DNA of 64,000 bases from Desulfobulbaceae bacterium (GCA_020444175.1 JAHLLM010000014.1:1-64000); one strand, 5' to 3'; numbered from the stretch's first letter, positions 24,913-35,064 are shown. Notes: generated by a model not told the origin, from the sequence alone. A program made the numbers and translations.

Positions 24913-27165
24913 TTATCTATAGTACAAATTTCGGCCGCCCATGGTCAGCAGGGCCTTATGGAGATTACGGCGAAATTCCCGCCTGTCCCAGAGACCATGC
25001 ACGTGTCCTCGTTTTAAGGCATTCTTTGCACTGTGATACCCTGGAGGAATATCCTCCCCTGTTGTATCACGAATAACGCGCGGTCCGGCAAAACCTATAC
25101 GACTGGAGCGAATGGCAAACTGATAAAAGGAGCAGCCGAGAAAACTGGCAACAGGACCGGCATAGGAGTTATTATCGTAAACAACGATATACAATCCGCC
25201 GGAATCCACATATTCCCGCACCGCCATGGTGCATTTGGGCATCTGCACCACCCCGAGTGTTCCTTCCTGAATACGGATTCCACCCGTGCTGTGCACATAG
25301 GCCAATAGAGGACGCCGTTTCAGTTTTGCCAGCTTACAGGCCTGGACAAATTTTTCACCTTCGGCAGACCCCACAGTACCGTTTCTGAAATTGCTGTAAA
25401 GCATGGCCACCACAAGATCAACACCCATGACACGTGCTTCAAAGGTGATGATAGCGCTTTTACGGTTTGTTTTCATCTTGGCCTGTTGCAGCCTTTTTTC
25501 AAAACCGGTATGCCCCAATGGATTTCCCGAGGTAATGTCGCGGTTAAACTCTTTAAAAGAATCCCTGTCAATGAGATGCTTGAGATACCACTGATACTCA
25601 AGGGGGAAATGGTGTCCGCAGTTTTCGCAAACACCGCAGAACTCGCCATACAGATCCGGGACCCACAAATCCTTACAGCCATACTTTTCGGCGTTGGGGC
25701 AGCTGACGGTCCGGTCTTCATTGGCAAGAGGACTTGTATAGGTGTCGCCAAATTCAATGGCCAGACTGCTCGGTTGTCCGGTCACTGTGGGTCGGACGGA
25801 CTTGCCCTCCTGCTTCAGAGAGACAAAATCATAGGCTGCAGCAATGGGAGCACTCACCTGTTTGAGCAGAACAGATCCCTCACTGGAAAAGTCATCTATC
25901 ATCTGCTTGACTTGCTTATGCTGGCTGCGAAGGATATCATATCGGAACTTGTAATAAACCTTGCTTGTCCCCTCCTTAACCCGCTGCAAGAAAGAGGATA
26001 ATGGCGTCGGCTTACCGGTAAATCCCTGGGTAGCCATTTCCCGATATTTCCTGGAACGAAGCTGCAGAAGTCGTTTCACCTCATCCTTACTGAGATCCCA
26101 TGATATTTTAATAAGATGATCTTCAGGGTTGATATCTTCGTTCTTCTTCAGTTTCAACTCATAGGCCCGGAAGGCACGCAAGCTTTTTGTCTTTAAAATA
26201 ACCTCATCCGTGGCCCGAATCATTTCAAACTTCAGCCGTTTGAAAAAGGCAAAATCATCCCGTTTTGCCCCAAGCAGGGGTTCATCGATAATGCGGTCAA
26301 TGGTGCCAAGCTTCAAATTGTCTTCAGCCGTAATGCACAAGCGTTCGGCGCACACTTCAACAAGCTCTTTGGGAACCTTTTCCCCCTCTCCGATTTTCCC
26401 TTCAATGGCAGCAGCCCCTTCCGGAGAGATAACAGAGTAATACCCATGGGAAAACATCATCCGGTAATCAGAGAGGCCGATGGCTTCCGCCCCGCCGGAT
26501 CCCCCTTCGGAGATCACAGAGATCATCGGTACCCTGAGCTTGGTCATGGCATAGAGATTTCTGGCAATCTGCTGGGCGGCACCGGGATAATCTTCCACAG
26601 GAAAGGAGCCGGGCGTGAAGATGTAGGAGTGAATGGGAATGCCTTCCGTTTCGGCAACCTGCATGAAGCGGAGGGCTTTTTCATTGCCCCAGGGCTTACT
26701 GCAACCGCCATTGCGATATTCTTCCCCATGGCCTTTTTCATGACCAATGACCATGACCTGCTGGGTAAAATTTTTATTTTTAACGCGGCGAACAATGGTC
26801 GCTTTGGCGGCAACCATGGACGGATCGATACTGGCTTCGTCTTCTCCACCCAGCTCGGTGTAGTCTTCATAGACATTTTCCAGTATATCCTGCAGAGAAA
26901 ACCGTAAAGGCACACGGACAATCCGTACTTTTTCCATGGAGGTGAGATTTTCCTCACAGCGGTGTTCCAGAAAGGAGATACTCTCCTCCAGCGCACGGGT
27001 CTCCTTGCCAAGATCCTCCAGCGAAAAATCATAGAATGATTCTCTTATGGTGTCCAATCTCTCCTGTAAACCGGAAAGATTTCCCCAATCCATCCCTTCC
27101 TTGAGCTGACTCAGATAAGAGATGCGTTCGGCGTTCTTTAAAAGCCGTTTTCGTATATCTTCCAT
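24913..27165 (-). CDS. Acetyl-/acyl-CoA carboxylase carboxyltransferase, alpha-beta fusion
   Basis: 750 aa. The N-terminal half is AccA-like: a helical start, then GHEKGHGEEYRNGG, FTPGSFPVEDYPGAAQQ and SVISEGGSGGAEAIGLSD, ending in the oxyanion-type SPEGAAAI near residue 250. The C-terminal half is AccD-like. It begins with a four-Cys zinc ribbon (CPNAEKYGC and CGVCENC, near residues 490-520), then the crotonase-type core (VHSTGGIRIQEGTLGVVQMP, FAGPRVIRDTTGE). Order alpha-then-beta is the reverse of the beta-alpha arrangement found in actinobacterial and propionyl-CoA enzymes. The substrate is probably acetyl-CoA for fatty acid synthesis, but another acyl-CoA cannot be excluded. It is the second gene of the carboxylase operon. 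Confidence 0.85.
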   Translation of the reverse strand: MEDIRKRLLKNAERISYLSQLKEGMDWGNLSGLQERLDTIRESFYDFSLEDLGKETRALEESISFLEHRCEENLTSMEKVRIVRVPLRFSLQDILENVYEDYTELGGEDEASIDPSMVAAKATIVRRVKNKNFTQQVMVIGHEKGHGEEYRNGGCSKPWGNEKALRFMQVAETEGIPIHSYIFTPGSFPVEDYPGAAQQIARNLYAMTKLRVPMISVISEGGSGGAEAIGLSDYRMMFSHGYYSVISPEGAAAIEGKIGEGEKVPKELVEVCAERLCITAEDNLKLGTIDRIIDEPLLGAKRDDFAFFKRLKFEMIRATDEVILKTKSLRAFRAYELKLKKNEDINPEDHLIKISWDLSKDEVKRLLQLRSRKYREMATQGFTGKPTPLSSFLQRVKEGTSKVYYKFRYDILRSQHKQVKQMIDDFSSEGSVLLKQVSAPIAAAYDFVSLKQEGKSVRPTVTGQPSSLAIEFGDTYTSPLANEDRTVSCPNAEKYGCKDLWVPDLYGEFCGVCENCGHHFPLEYQWYLKHLIDRDSFKEFNRDITSGNPLGHTGFEKRLQQAKMKTNRKSAIITFEARVMGVDLVVAMLYSNFRNGTVGSAEGEKFVQACKLAKLKRRPLLAYVHSTGGIRIQEGTLGVVQMPKCTMAVREYVDSGGLYIVVYDNNSYAGPVASFLGCSFYQFAIRSSRIGFAGPRVIRDTTGEDIPPGYHSAKNALKRGHVHGLWDRREFRRNLHKALLTMGGRNLYYR

Positions 27166-27263
27166 AGAATGTAAAAATATGCAGATTTAAATTTCTAAGT
27201 ATCAGATCGTTTCAACCCGGAATCCAGACTGCGCCCGTAACACCTAAAGACTTAAAACTTCTT

Positions 27264-28670
27264 TTAAAAGGTCAATAATCTATTAATATTATCTTTAAGA
27301 TATGTAAGATTCGTTAAAATCGGATCACCCGCGCCATTTGTTCCTTCAATGGTTACCTCATTCAAAAACTGAAGGCCTCTTTCTTTTGCCTCTTTCATGG
27401 AATCGCCCCATACGAGGGCCAGCGCCATGTTTGGATCATAGTCACTTGGAATAACATAAGGCCGGTCAAAAGGAACATGGGTATAAACGGCTGCCCAATC
27501 ATACTGTGGGAAATTAAATGTAGAAATGGTACCTATCCAGGGAGCAAAACCTCGCCGGGGATCTTCCGCAACAATCCTGAATTCAATGCTGGCACCTTTG
27601 AATTTGACTTGTTTCTGGCTGTAGCCGATTTTTTCTCCCAGGGCAAGCCGGATCTGTTCCCTGATCAGATTCGGCTGTTTGTTGTCAAGATAACTGATGC
27701 GCGCCGACACATCGTTTTCCACCTGGATGCGAGTGTTTACCTCAAGAAGATAAGGCTGACCGGAGCGGCTGACAATCCATTCCCAAGTCCCCACATTATC
27801 ATACCGAACGTGGGCCGCAAGCTTTAACGAATATTCCACCACTTTGTCAAGGACATCCTGGGAGTTAAAATCATAGACAAAACAGCCGTCATCAAAGCCA
27901 GGGGCAGCTTCCAGCCTCTTCTGCCTCCCCGTACTCTGTATTGTACAGTTTCTTGTGCCGAAATGAACCCGTTCACCGTGACGACTGCAGACAAGCTGCA
28001 CTTCCAGATGATTATAGTCGCGCAGGCATTGTTCAATCAGCACTCCTCCGTCACCGAACTGCCTTTTGGCATAATTCTGCACCTGGCGATAGGTCCTGCG
28101 AAACTCATCAATACGACGAACCTCTTCAATCCCCATTCCACCGCCGCCGGCTGCCGCTTTAACAAGGATGGAAGGATTTTCGATTTTCTGATCCCGTTGA
28201 TCGGCAAGGAGCTGATCTGCTATGGATTCAGCCTCCATCTCATTATATATAGGTCCATCTGTACCGGGGATAGTAGGAATACCCAGATTATTGGCAACCC
28301 GTTTGGTGTTAATCTTGTCGCCAAGATCACGTATTACATCCCATTTGGGTCCAATAAAAGTCAGAGGCCGCCGCCGAATAGTCACCCGACGGGCAAAACG
28401 AAAATCTTCCGAGAAAAACCCATATCCGGGATGGATGGCTGTACAATTTGTATGATCGGCAACTGCAAGGATATCATTGGGGTCAGTATAGCTTGATATC
28501 TTCCAGGCCCGTTTATCCGAACCGCTTTTTTCCAGATAAGGATAGACGTGATCCGATCCTTTATCGGCATCCGTATAGACCATGATAAAATCATGCCCCA
28601 GCTCCTCGCAGGCCCTGGCGATCCTGATAGCAATTTCACCCCTGTTGGCAATAAGAACTTTTTCTTTCAA
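27264..28670 (-). CDS. Biotin carboxylase subunit
   Basis: 468 aa. It has the biotin carboxylase N-domain (VLIANRGEIAIRIARACEELG), an ATP-grasp domain with the glycine loop KAAAGGGGMGIEEVRR near residue 168, and the catalytic-site segment EVNTRIQVENDVSARIS near residue 313. The usual family text is NTRLQVEH; here RIQVEN is a small divergence. The C-domain is somewhat longer than AccC of Escherichia (449 aa). It carboxylates the biotin of the carrier protein using ATP and bicarbonate. Only a TTG start fits (28670), with no strong ribosome-binding site. It is first in the operon, 98 bp before the carboxyltransferase gene. Confidence 0.88.
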   Translation of the reverse strand: MKEKVLIANRGEIAIRIARACEELGHDFIMVYTDADKGSDHVYPYLEKSGSDKRAWKISSYTDPNDILAVADHTNCTAIHPGYGFFSEDFRFARRVTIRRRPLTFIGPKWDVIRDLGDKINTKRVANNLGIPTIPGTDGPIYNEMEAESIADQLLADQRDQKIENPSILVKAAAGGGGMGIEEVRRIDEFRRTYRQVQNYAKRQFGDGGVLIEQCLRDYNHLEVQLVCSRHGERVHFGTRNCTIQSTGRQKRLEAAPGFDDGCFVYDFNSQDVLDKVVEYSLKLAAHVRYDNVGTWEWIVSRSGQPYLLEVNTRIQVENDVSARISYLDNKQPNLIREQIRLALGEKIGYSQKQVKFKGASIEFRIVAEDPRRGFAPWIGTISTFNFPQYDWAAVYTHVPFDRPYVIPSDYDPNMALALVWGDSMKEAKERGLQFLNEVTIEGTNGAGDPILTNLTYLKDNINRLLTF

Positions 28671-29205
28671 ACTAAAAACCTGATCCGGGCGAGCCGGTGT
28701 TGAACACTGAGATTTCTTCAGTTGATTTGGACGATTTCACAAAAAATACCCTGTCAAGTCCTCCGGGACGTGCGCAGCTTGCTGCCCTTCCCTGGACGGA
28801 GATCAGCTATTGTGATTTCCTTTCAATCGCATCAGTGGTTTTGATGATCTGATAATTCCCTTTTTATCCTGCAACTGTTCAGTGACAAACGCAGCCACAC
28901 GAAGACTCCAGGCAGACCGAGAAAGAGAATAGACCAAAGAGAGTCAGCCTGATCGGGTACAGATCGGCTGTAGCTGAACAGTTATCATATTTTTATACCT
29001 TATGTTGCAGTAAAGCAACTTGCTTATAACGATTTCAAACCGTGCCGTCAATTTTTTTTCTTGACATCAATACCAGTAACCCTTAGCTAAGTAAGAGGAA
29101 ATCTTCATTTTTCCACGTCGCAGGCTTTGACATTTTTTACGTACCTATTCAGCAGACAGACCATCTGCCCAGGTACATTTTCACAAAGAACTCCAGCATA
29201 CTGAA
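28671..29205. other. 535-bp divergent gap between the carboxylase operon and corC
   Basis: No gene is seen. The gap must carry the promoters of both flanking units. AACTGTTCAG (near 28872) and CTGAACAGTT (near 28974) form an inverted repeat about 110 bp apart, echoing the GTAACTAT/ATAGTTAC pairs elsewhere. A perfect TTGACA lies at 29061-29066 in the corC direction but without a good -10 box at the right distance. The stretch at 28755-28800 is GC-rich with short complementary words, and its purpose is not apparent. Confidence 0.6.
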
Positions 29206-30096
29206 ATGGATAAAAATCAACAAACGTCTGAAGAAAACCAATCGTCTTTCAAGCGGTTTCTGCAATTATTGCGGCTCATCCCCCAACCCGACGCCACAGA
29301 AATACTGGAACAGGAAATCCAGGACCTCATTGAAGAAGGTGAAGAGCAAGGTCTGATCAGCAGCCAGGAAGGACAAATGATCAGCAGCATCTTTGAATTC
29401 CGGGATACGCTGACCAGGGAAATCATGACCCCGACCGCAGAGATCATCAGTGCACCGATTACGGCAAGCCAATGCGAAATCATTAAAATTATCAAGGATA
29501 AGGGATTCAGCCGCATTCCTATTTATGAAGACAACCCGGATAATATTATCGGCATACTGCATGCCAAGCAACTCCTCACCTGTTCAGTTGATGCGCCTTT
29601 GCCGCCATTGATCGACCTGCTCAACCCCCCTTTTTTTGTCAGGGAAAACGACAAAATTGTTACACTCCTGCATGTCTTCCAGAGCCAGAAAAACCATATG
29701 GCCATTGTCACGGATGAATTCGGCAGTATTCGCGGCCTGATCACCCTTGAGGATATTCTTGAAGAAATAGTTGGCGAGATTGACGATGAAACTGACAAGC
29801 AGATTGAGGAATGGCAGGTTGTGGACGCCGGTACCGTTATCACCTCTGCCAGGGAGGACATCGAGAGATTAGAGGAATTCTTCGGCATTGATTTTCCGGA
29901 AGGGCCATATGAGTCCATCGGCGGCTTCATCATCAACCAGCTTGACCGGATTCCCGAGAACAGGGAAATAATACACTACGACTCTCTCACCTTTACTGTT
30001 CTCTCCGCCACAAAACGCCATATTCGCACAGTGCGCGTTCACCGAAATACGGATATGGAGAATTCCCCTTCAACTTCGAAGAGTGGAACTCTGTGA
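29206..30096 (+). CDS. CorC/HlyC-family CBS-domain protein
   Basis: 296 aa, soluble. An N-terminal helical segment is followed by a tandem CBS pair (about residues 70-195; REIMTPTAEIIS opens the first, and TDEFGSIRGLITLEDILEEIVGEI closes the second). The C-terminal CorC_HlyC domain contains EFFGIDFPEGPYESIGGFI. The family is linked to magnesium and cobalt efflux and to adenosine nucleotide sensing. It is followed 69 bp later by lnt, the same order as ybeX-lnt in Escherichia; the ybeY-ybeZ part of that cluster is here at 38.5 kb instead. The ATG start has only a weak upstream purine tract. Confidence 0.88.
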   Translation: MDKNQQTSEENQSSFKRFLQLLRLIPQPDATEILEQEIQDLIEEGEEQGLISSQEGQMISSIFEFRDTLTREIMTPTAEIISAPITASQCEIIKIIKDKGFSRIPIYEDNPDNIIGILHAKQLLTCSVDAPLPPLIDLLNPPFFVRENDKIVTLLHVFQSQKNHMAIVTDEFGSIRGLITLEDILEEIVGEIDDETDKQIEEWQVVDAGTVITSAREDIERLEEFFGIDFPEGPYESIGGFIINQLDRIPENREIIHYDSLTFTVLSATKRHIRTVRVHRNTDMENSPSTSKSGTL

Positions 30097-30165
30097 AATC
30101 ATGCCAAGAATTGCCTTGCTGCCCTGGGTCCGACACCATTAACGACGAAGAGCCTTTTTTTCAAT

Positions 30166-31695
30166 ATGATTAATTCCTTCCTCTTTTTATGCAGCGCGCT
30201 TCTGATGTGGCTCTCTTCACCCGGCCCGGGATTTTCCTATTGCGCCTGGTTCGCACTGGTACCGCTCCTGTTGGGATGCCTGCGAACCACCCCCGGAAAT
30301 GCTGCAAAATTAGGTTTTGCATGCGGGCTGTTCTACTACACGCTTCTTATTTACTGGGTCGTTATTTCCCTGGGAACCTATGGCAACCTGCCCTGGTGGG
30401 CATGCGGAATCGCCCTTCTTGCACTGAGCTCCTATATGAGCCTCTATCTTGCCTTTTTCTGCGCTGCTGCCAGCTGGAGCATGAAAAAAATCATCCCTGT
30501 CTGGTATGCCCCTTTTCTCTGGATTGGCCTTGACTCTGTGCGGGGCTTTCTTTTTTCCGGTTTTCCCTGGCAGGATTTGGGCTATTCCCAATTCAAGACT
30601 CCGCTTCTCATTCAGACAGCCGATCTGGCAGGGCATCATGGCGTTACCTTTCTCATCGTTTTAACAAACTGCCTTTTCTTCATCATTATCGCGGCCATGG
30701 ACAAGCGATCCCCATGGAGTGCGAAAAGGGTTCTTATCCCTTCCGTATCGGCATTTTTACTCATCTGCCTTGCTGCCACTTATTCCTGGAAAAGATATGA
30801 TGCAATTTCTTCCATGACAGCAGAATCTCCAAGGCACCGTATCAGCGTTATTCAGGGAAACATTGATCAGAACCAAAAATGGAAACCGGATAAAAAACGT
30901 GAGGCCGTAGAAAAATATATTCGTTTGAGCAACAAGGCCGCCAGGCTAAATCAGTCGAATCTTGTTATCTGGCCGGAAACAGCGATGCCTTTTAACCCGA
31001 CATCTGATCCTCTTTTTGCAGAGCTGCTTTCCCAAACAGTCTTTTCGGACAACTATGCTCTGCTTTCAGGCGCTCCCTACTTCCTGAAAAACGACAAAAA
31101 AACCGAACTCTACAACAGTGCCATCCTTGTGGAGCCGGACGGCACAATGTCCCGCTATTTCAAGCAACACCTTGTTCCCTTTGGCGAGTATATCCCCTTT
31201 GCCGACTACCTGCCTCTTCCCGGCCCGGTGGTGGAATCCGTGGCCAATTTCAGCTCGGGCACCAAAGCAACTCCTCTGGCAAACGGCAGGTCAAGCCTGG
31301 GGGTACTTATCTGCTTTGAATCGATTTTCCCCAATCTGGCCCGCAAAGAGGTGGCAAGTGGTGCAAATATTCTGGTTAACATAACCAACGATGCCTGGTT
31401 TGGCAGGTCAAGCGCCTCAACTCAGCATATGGCCATGGCTGTATTTCGAGCCGTGGAAAACCGCCGCAGCCTGGCAAGAGCGGCCAACACGGGCATAAGT
31501 TGCTTTATTGATCCGACCGGCATCATACATCAGGCAACGCCGATTTTTGAACCTGCTTCCATTAACCGCGACCTTGCCATGTTGCAGCAAACCTCTTTTT
31601 TTACACAAACCGGTTATCTTTTTCCATTCTGTTGCCTCATTTACTTGATTCCCTTGACAATATGGATAAGATTAAGACCAGTTCGAGGCCATTGA
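30166..31695 (+). CDS. lnt: Apolipoprotein N-acyltransferase
   Basis: 509 aa, the usual Lnt length. The N-terminal part has six or seven transmembrane segments (residues about 1-205). The nitrilase-like periplasmic domain has the Glu-Lys-Cys triad: Glu in VIWPETAMPF (near residue 270), Lys in the YFKQHLVPFGEYIPF segment (near 335), and Cys in LGVLICFESIFP (near 387). A final transmembrane segment lies at about 480-500. It adds the third acyl chain to lipoproteins in the inner membrane. It follows corC closely. Confidence 0.94.
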   Translation: MINSFLFLCSALLMWLSSPGPGFSYCAWFALVPLLLGCLRTTPGNAAKLGFACGLFYYTLLIYWVVISLGTYGNLPWWACGIALLALSSYMSLYLAFFCAAASWSMKKIIPVWYAPFLWIGLDSVRGFLFSGFPWQDLGYSQFKTPLLIQTADLAGHHGVTFLIVLTNCLFFIIIAAMDKRSPWSAKRVLIPSVSAFLLICLAATYSWKRYDAISSMTAESPRHRISVIQGNIDQNQKWKPDKKREAVEKYIRLSNKAARLNQSNLVIWPETAMPFNPTSDPLFAELLSQTVFSDNYALLSGAPYFLKNDKKTELYNSAILVEPDGTMSRYFKQHLVPFGEYIPFADYLPLPGPVVESVANFSSGTKATPLANGRSSLGVLICFESIFPNLARKEVASGANILVNITNDAWFGRSSASTQHMAMAVFRAVENRRSLARAANTGISCFIDPTGIIHQATPIFEPASINRDLAMLQQTSFFTQTGYLFPFCCLIYLIPLTIWIRLRPVRGH

Positions 31696-31712
31696 TATAA
31701 TCAGAAGACCAC

Positions 31713-31770
31713 GTTCTCAGAGCACAAGCCGGCAGCCTTTACAGGGCAGCCCCAATCGCCGGGTGAGAAC
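31713..31770 (+). ncRNA. Possible small structured RNA element before the hybrid kinase
   Basis: A 58-nt segment folds into three nested helices: GTTCTC/GAGAAC (31713-31718 with 31765-31770), CCGGC/GCCGG (31729-31733 with 31758-31762) and GCC/GGC around a TTTACAG loop. No T-run follows, so it is not an obvious terminator for lnt. It could be a leader element for the kinase gene 91 bp downstream. I recognise no known riboswitch class. Confidence 0.3.
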
Positions 31771-31861
31771 TACTATATAAAGTGAAGAGTATATGCATTT
31801 CCAATCCTCCCCCTTATCCCTGAATTCCAACCGATTCATTCCAGACATTCACTGAGACATT

Positions 31862-34800
31862 ATGCACTTTGGCATCCGAGGCAAACTGATCACCATTTTC
31901 ATCTTTATCAAGGTCATCCCCCTTGTGGCGCTTGCCTGGTTTGCCATGGACGAAACAGGAAAACTCGGCTCCAAGGTTGCCGGCCAGTCAGCTGTCATGG
32001 AAAAGGATACCCGGGAAATCGTGAGCCAGATAGGCGACATTGCCACCAGAAACTCCATTACCGCCCTGGACACAAAATCCCGTGAGAACATTGAACTTCT
32101 CACAATAGATACAGCCCGGAATGTTGCTTCTTTTCTGTATGAACGTGATGAAGATATCCTCATTGCCGGCCTGCTCGATTTGACACCGGACGATTACCGG
32201 GCCTTCCTCTCTTCAAGGCGACACCCCGTAATTTATCACCCACCATGGGAATTAAGCGAAGACGGTTCTCACTGGCAGCCCTCCCGGATGGATGGTGAAA
32301 AGCCCTCTCCAACTGTCATGGCCGGGAACAAAGATAATGAAAAAGATTTCCACTATCGACCACCGAAAAATCTCACCAGGGAAAGAGATAAGCCGCTTTA
32401 CCTGGAAATCACCTTTGTTGACCTGAACGGCAAGGAAAAGCTGAAACAAACCACAACAGATCTGCTGCCTAAAGAACTGCGAGATATTTCAAAAAAAGAA
32501 AACACATGGTGCAAGGCTGAAACGTATTTCAAGGAACTCAAAAAACTGGCTCCAGGTGAAATTTATGTATCTGAAATGATAGGACCATATCTCCCGTCTC
32601 CAGTCATCGGACCCTATACAAAAACGAGAAGCCTGGAAAAAGGCATACCTTTTGCGCCGGAAAAGGCCGCATACGCGGGCAAAGAAAATCCGGTGGGCAA
32701 ACGATTTCAGGGGCTCATCCGCTGGGCAACTCCCGTTGTCAGAAAGGGCAAAATTATCGGCTATGTGACCCTTGCCCTGGATCACACCCACATAATGGAA
32801 TTTACGGATCACATTGTTCCCACGGCTGAACATTTCTCTGATATTTCGGATGCAGCATCCGGCAATTACGCCTTTATGTGGGACTACCAAGGCAGAAACA
32901 TCTCTCATCCCAGAGATTACTTTATTGTCGGTTACGACAAGGAAACCGGCAACCAGGCAGTGCCATGGCTAAGCAGCGAGCTGTATGATCAATGGCAGAA
33001 AAGCGGTTTGAGTTTTGCGGAGTTTCAAAAGTCAGCCCCACAGTTTCATGAGCAATCCCTTGACAAAAAACCTGCACCCGCCCTCACCAAGGCAGGAATG
33101 CTCGGGCTTGACGGCCGTTATCTCAACTTTGCACCACAATGCAGCGGCTGGCACAATCTCACCCAGTATGGGGGAGCAGGTTCCTTTGTTATTTTCTGGA
33201 GCAAGTTATGGAAACTGACAACTGCCGCCACCATCCCCTATTACACAGGCATATACAAAAACAGCCCCAGGGGATTCGGCTACGTAACCATCGGCGCCAA
33301 TGTCCACGAATTTCATAGACCGGCAACCGAAACAGCGACACAGATCAGTGCCATGCTGGACAAATATGAGGACCGACTTGACGAAAAAAGCGTGGAAACC
33401 AAACAGGCCATGGATAAAGTGCTGACAGGCACCACCAGAAAACTGATTCTTTCGACCCTGGTTATGGCAGTTCTGGTCATACTCATTGCTATCTGGATGG
33501 CATCAACACTGACTCGAAAAATAACGGTAATGATTCAGGGAATTACACGATTCCAGGAGGGTGACCTGAAGCATCGCCTGCAGGAAAAAAGTTCCGATGA
33601 AATGGGACAATTGGCCCAGGCTTTTAACAGGATGTCCGACAAGATCCAGGAGTCAATAGAAGAAATTCGACAGGCCAAAGATAAGGCTGAAGAATCGGAC
33701 CGCGCTAAAAGCCTTTTCCTGGCAAATATGTCCCACGAAATCAGGACCCCGTTAAACGGAATAATGGGACTGACAGATCTCCTTCTCAACTCGAAACTCG
33801 ACGACACACAGTGCAAACATCTCCGCGCCGTGAAAGTATCGTCTGACAGACTGTTTACGGTCATTAACGACATCCTTGATTTTTCTAAGATTGAAGCAGG
33901 AAAACTTGATCTTCATCCCGTTGCCTTTAATCTTCATGAAGCCCTGGACAGTGTCCTGCAGATATTATCAATAAAGGCCCAGGAAAAAAATCTCACTCTC
34001 GATTGTTTTATTGGCTCCAAAGTGCCGGATGTACTTATTGGCGATCCGAACCGTCTGCTGCAGATAATCATCAATCTTGTCAATAACGGCATCAAGTTCA
34101 CCAAAAAGGGCTCCATAACCATCCAGGTCAGTACAGAAAAAAATGATCATAATAAAGGAAAACTTCTCCGGTTCACGGTTACAGATACAGGAATCGGCAT
34201 CCCTTCCGACAAGCAAACCCTTGTTTTCCAGGCCTTTTCACAGGCAGACTCTTCCCATATCCGCCAGTTCGGCGGGACCGGCCTTGGACTGTCAATTTCT
34301 TCTGAGCTTGCGGCGCTCATGGGGGGTTCAATGGGCCTTTCCAGTGAACAGGGGAACGGTTCAACTTTCTGGTTTACTGCCCGTTTTGATCTCCCGGAGA
34401 ACAAAATCCCTGATGACCGGCAGCATAAGCCGCCCCTGCCCACTCCTTTTGTTGAACAGAAAAATTTCAGGGGTGTCCGTGTTCTGATGGCTGAAGACGA
34501 ATTGATTAACAGTATGATGGTTACTGCTCTTCTTGAAGAAAAGAAAATGAAAGTGACCTGCGTAGCAAATGGACGGGACGCTGTTGCTGCCTTTACCAGC
34601 AAAAATTTTGATCTTATTCTCATGGATGTCCAGATGCCTGGCATGGACGGCTTTGAAGCGACAAGGAAAATCCGGGAACATGAAGCAGCCACCGGCGCCC
34701 ATGTTCCCATCATTGCCCTTACTGCCCATGCAATAAAAGGCTATCGGGAAAAATGCATTACCGCCGGAATGGATGCATATATTTCCAAACCTATCCGTCA

Positions 34801-34864
34801 GCAGATTCTTTACAGCACCATTGAGGAACAGTTAAAACAATGGACAGCAAAAAATGAAGAGTAA
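31862..34864 (+). CDS. Hybrid sensor histidine kinase with extracytoplasmic Cache-like sensor
   Basis: 1000 aa. Transmembrane segment 1 is at about residues 10-28. A periplasmic sensor of about 500 residues follows, with Cache-like elements (GYVTLALDHTHIMEF and GFGYVTIGANVHEF). Transmembrane segment 2 is at about 528-550, then HAMP, a short coiled coil, and HisKA with phosphoryl-accepting His625 in NMSHEIRTPLNG. The HATPase_c domain shows DTGIGIPSD and [11 protein letters not shown]. The C-terminal receiver has Asp922 in LILMDVQMPGMDG and a conserved Lys in ISKPI. The kinase phosphorelay should be internal; no response regulator gene adjoins. The ligand is unknown. Confidence 0.92.
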   Translation: MHFGIRGKLITIFIFIKVIPLVALAWFAMDETGKLGSKVAGQSAVMEKDTREIVSQIGDIATRNSITALDTKSRENIELLTIDTARNVASFLYERDEDILIAGLLDLTPDDYRAFLSSRRHPVIYHPPWELSEDGSHWQPSRMDGEKPSPTVMAGNKDNEKDFHYRPPKNLTRERDKPLYLEITFVDLNGKEKLKQTTTDLLPKELRDISKKENTWCKAETYFKELKKLAPGEIYVSEMIGPYLPSPVIGPYTKTRSLEKGIPFAPEKAAYAGKENPVGKRFQGLIRWATPVVRKGKIIGYVTLALDHTHIMEFTDHIVPTAEHFSDISDAASGNYAFMWDYQGRNISHPRDYFIVGYDKETGNQAVPWLSSELYDQWQKSGLSFAEFQKSAPQFHEQSLDKKPAPALTKAGMLGLDGRYLNFAPQCSGWHNLTQYGGAGSFVIFWSKLWKLTTAATIPYYTGIYKNSPRGFGYVTIGANVHEFHRPATETATQISAMLDKYEDRLDEKSVETKQAMDKVLTGTTRKLILSTLVMAVLVILIAIWMASTLTRKITVMIQGITRFQEGDLKHRLQEKSSDEMGQLAQAFNRMSDKIQESIEEIRQAKDKAEESDRAKSLFLANMSHEIRTPLNGIMGLTDLLLNSKLDDTQCKHLRAVKVSSDRLFTVINDILDFSKIEAGKLDLHPVAFNLHEALDSVLQILSIKAQEKNLTLDCFIGSKVPDVLIGDPNRLLQIIINLVNNGIKFTKKGSITIQVSTEKNDHNKGKLLRFTVTDTGIGIPSDKQTLVFQAFSQADSSHIRQFGGTGLGLSISSELAALMGGSMGLSSEQGNGSTFWFTARFDLPENKIPDDRQHKPPLPTPFVEQKNFRGVRVLMAEDELINSMMVTALLEEKKMKVTCVANGRDAVAAFTSKNFDLILMDVQMPGMDGFEATRKIREHEAATGAHVPIIALTAHAIKGYREKCITAGMDAYISKPIRQQILYSTIEEQLKQWTAKNEE

Positions 34865-34926
34865 AAATCAGGCATCAGTTTTTATTGGCGCATTTCAAAA
34901 TATAGAGTAATATGGCGAATTACTTG

Positions 34927-35064
34927 TTACTTTGAGTGCTGGGTTATGCGCATAATGCGCGGTGGTAAGAAAAGCTTCATTTTCATAAATTCGGGGCAGC
35001 GCTCCTCCAAACTCATCAGTTCAAACCCAGCATTTTTCATCTTCTCCATCTTAGGAAAAATACG
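34927..35064 (-). pseudogene. Possible C-terminal gene fragment
   Basis: A minus-strand frame reads KMKNAGFELMSLEERCPEF and then MKMKLFLPPRIMRITQHSK before its stop. The text is protein-like and resembles the C-terminal end of a larger, perhaps methyltransferase-type protein, but there is no upstream body because prfB begins here on the other strand. It could be chance. The rest of the 212-bp gap shows nothing recognisable. Confidence 0.2.

Noticed and set aside
28990-29060. Eighth copy of the MITE-like element
   Set aside because: Only AAACCGTGCCGTCAA resembles one end; no internal blocks match, so it was left out.
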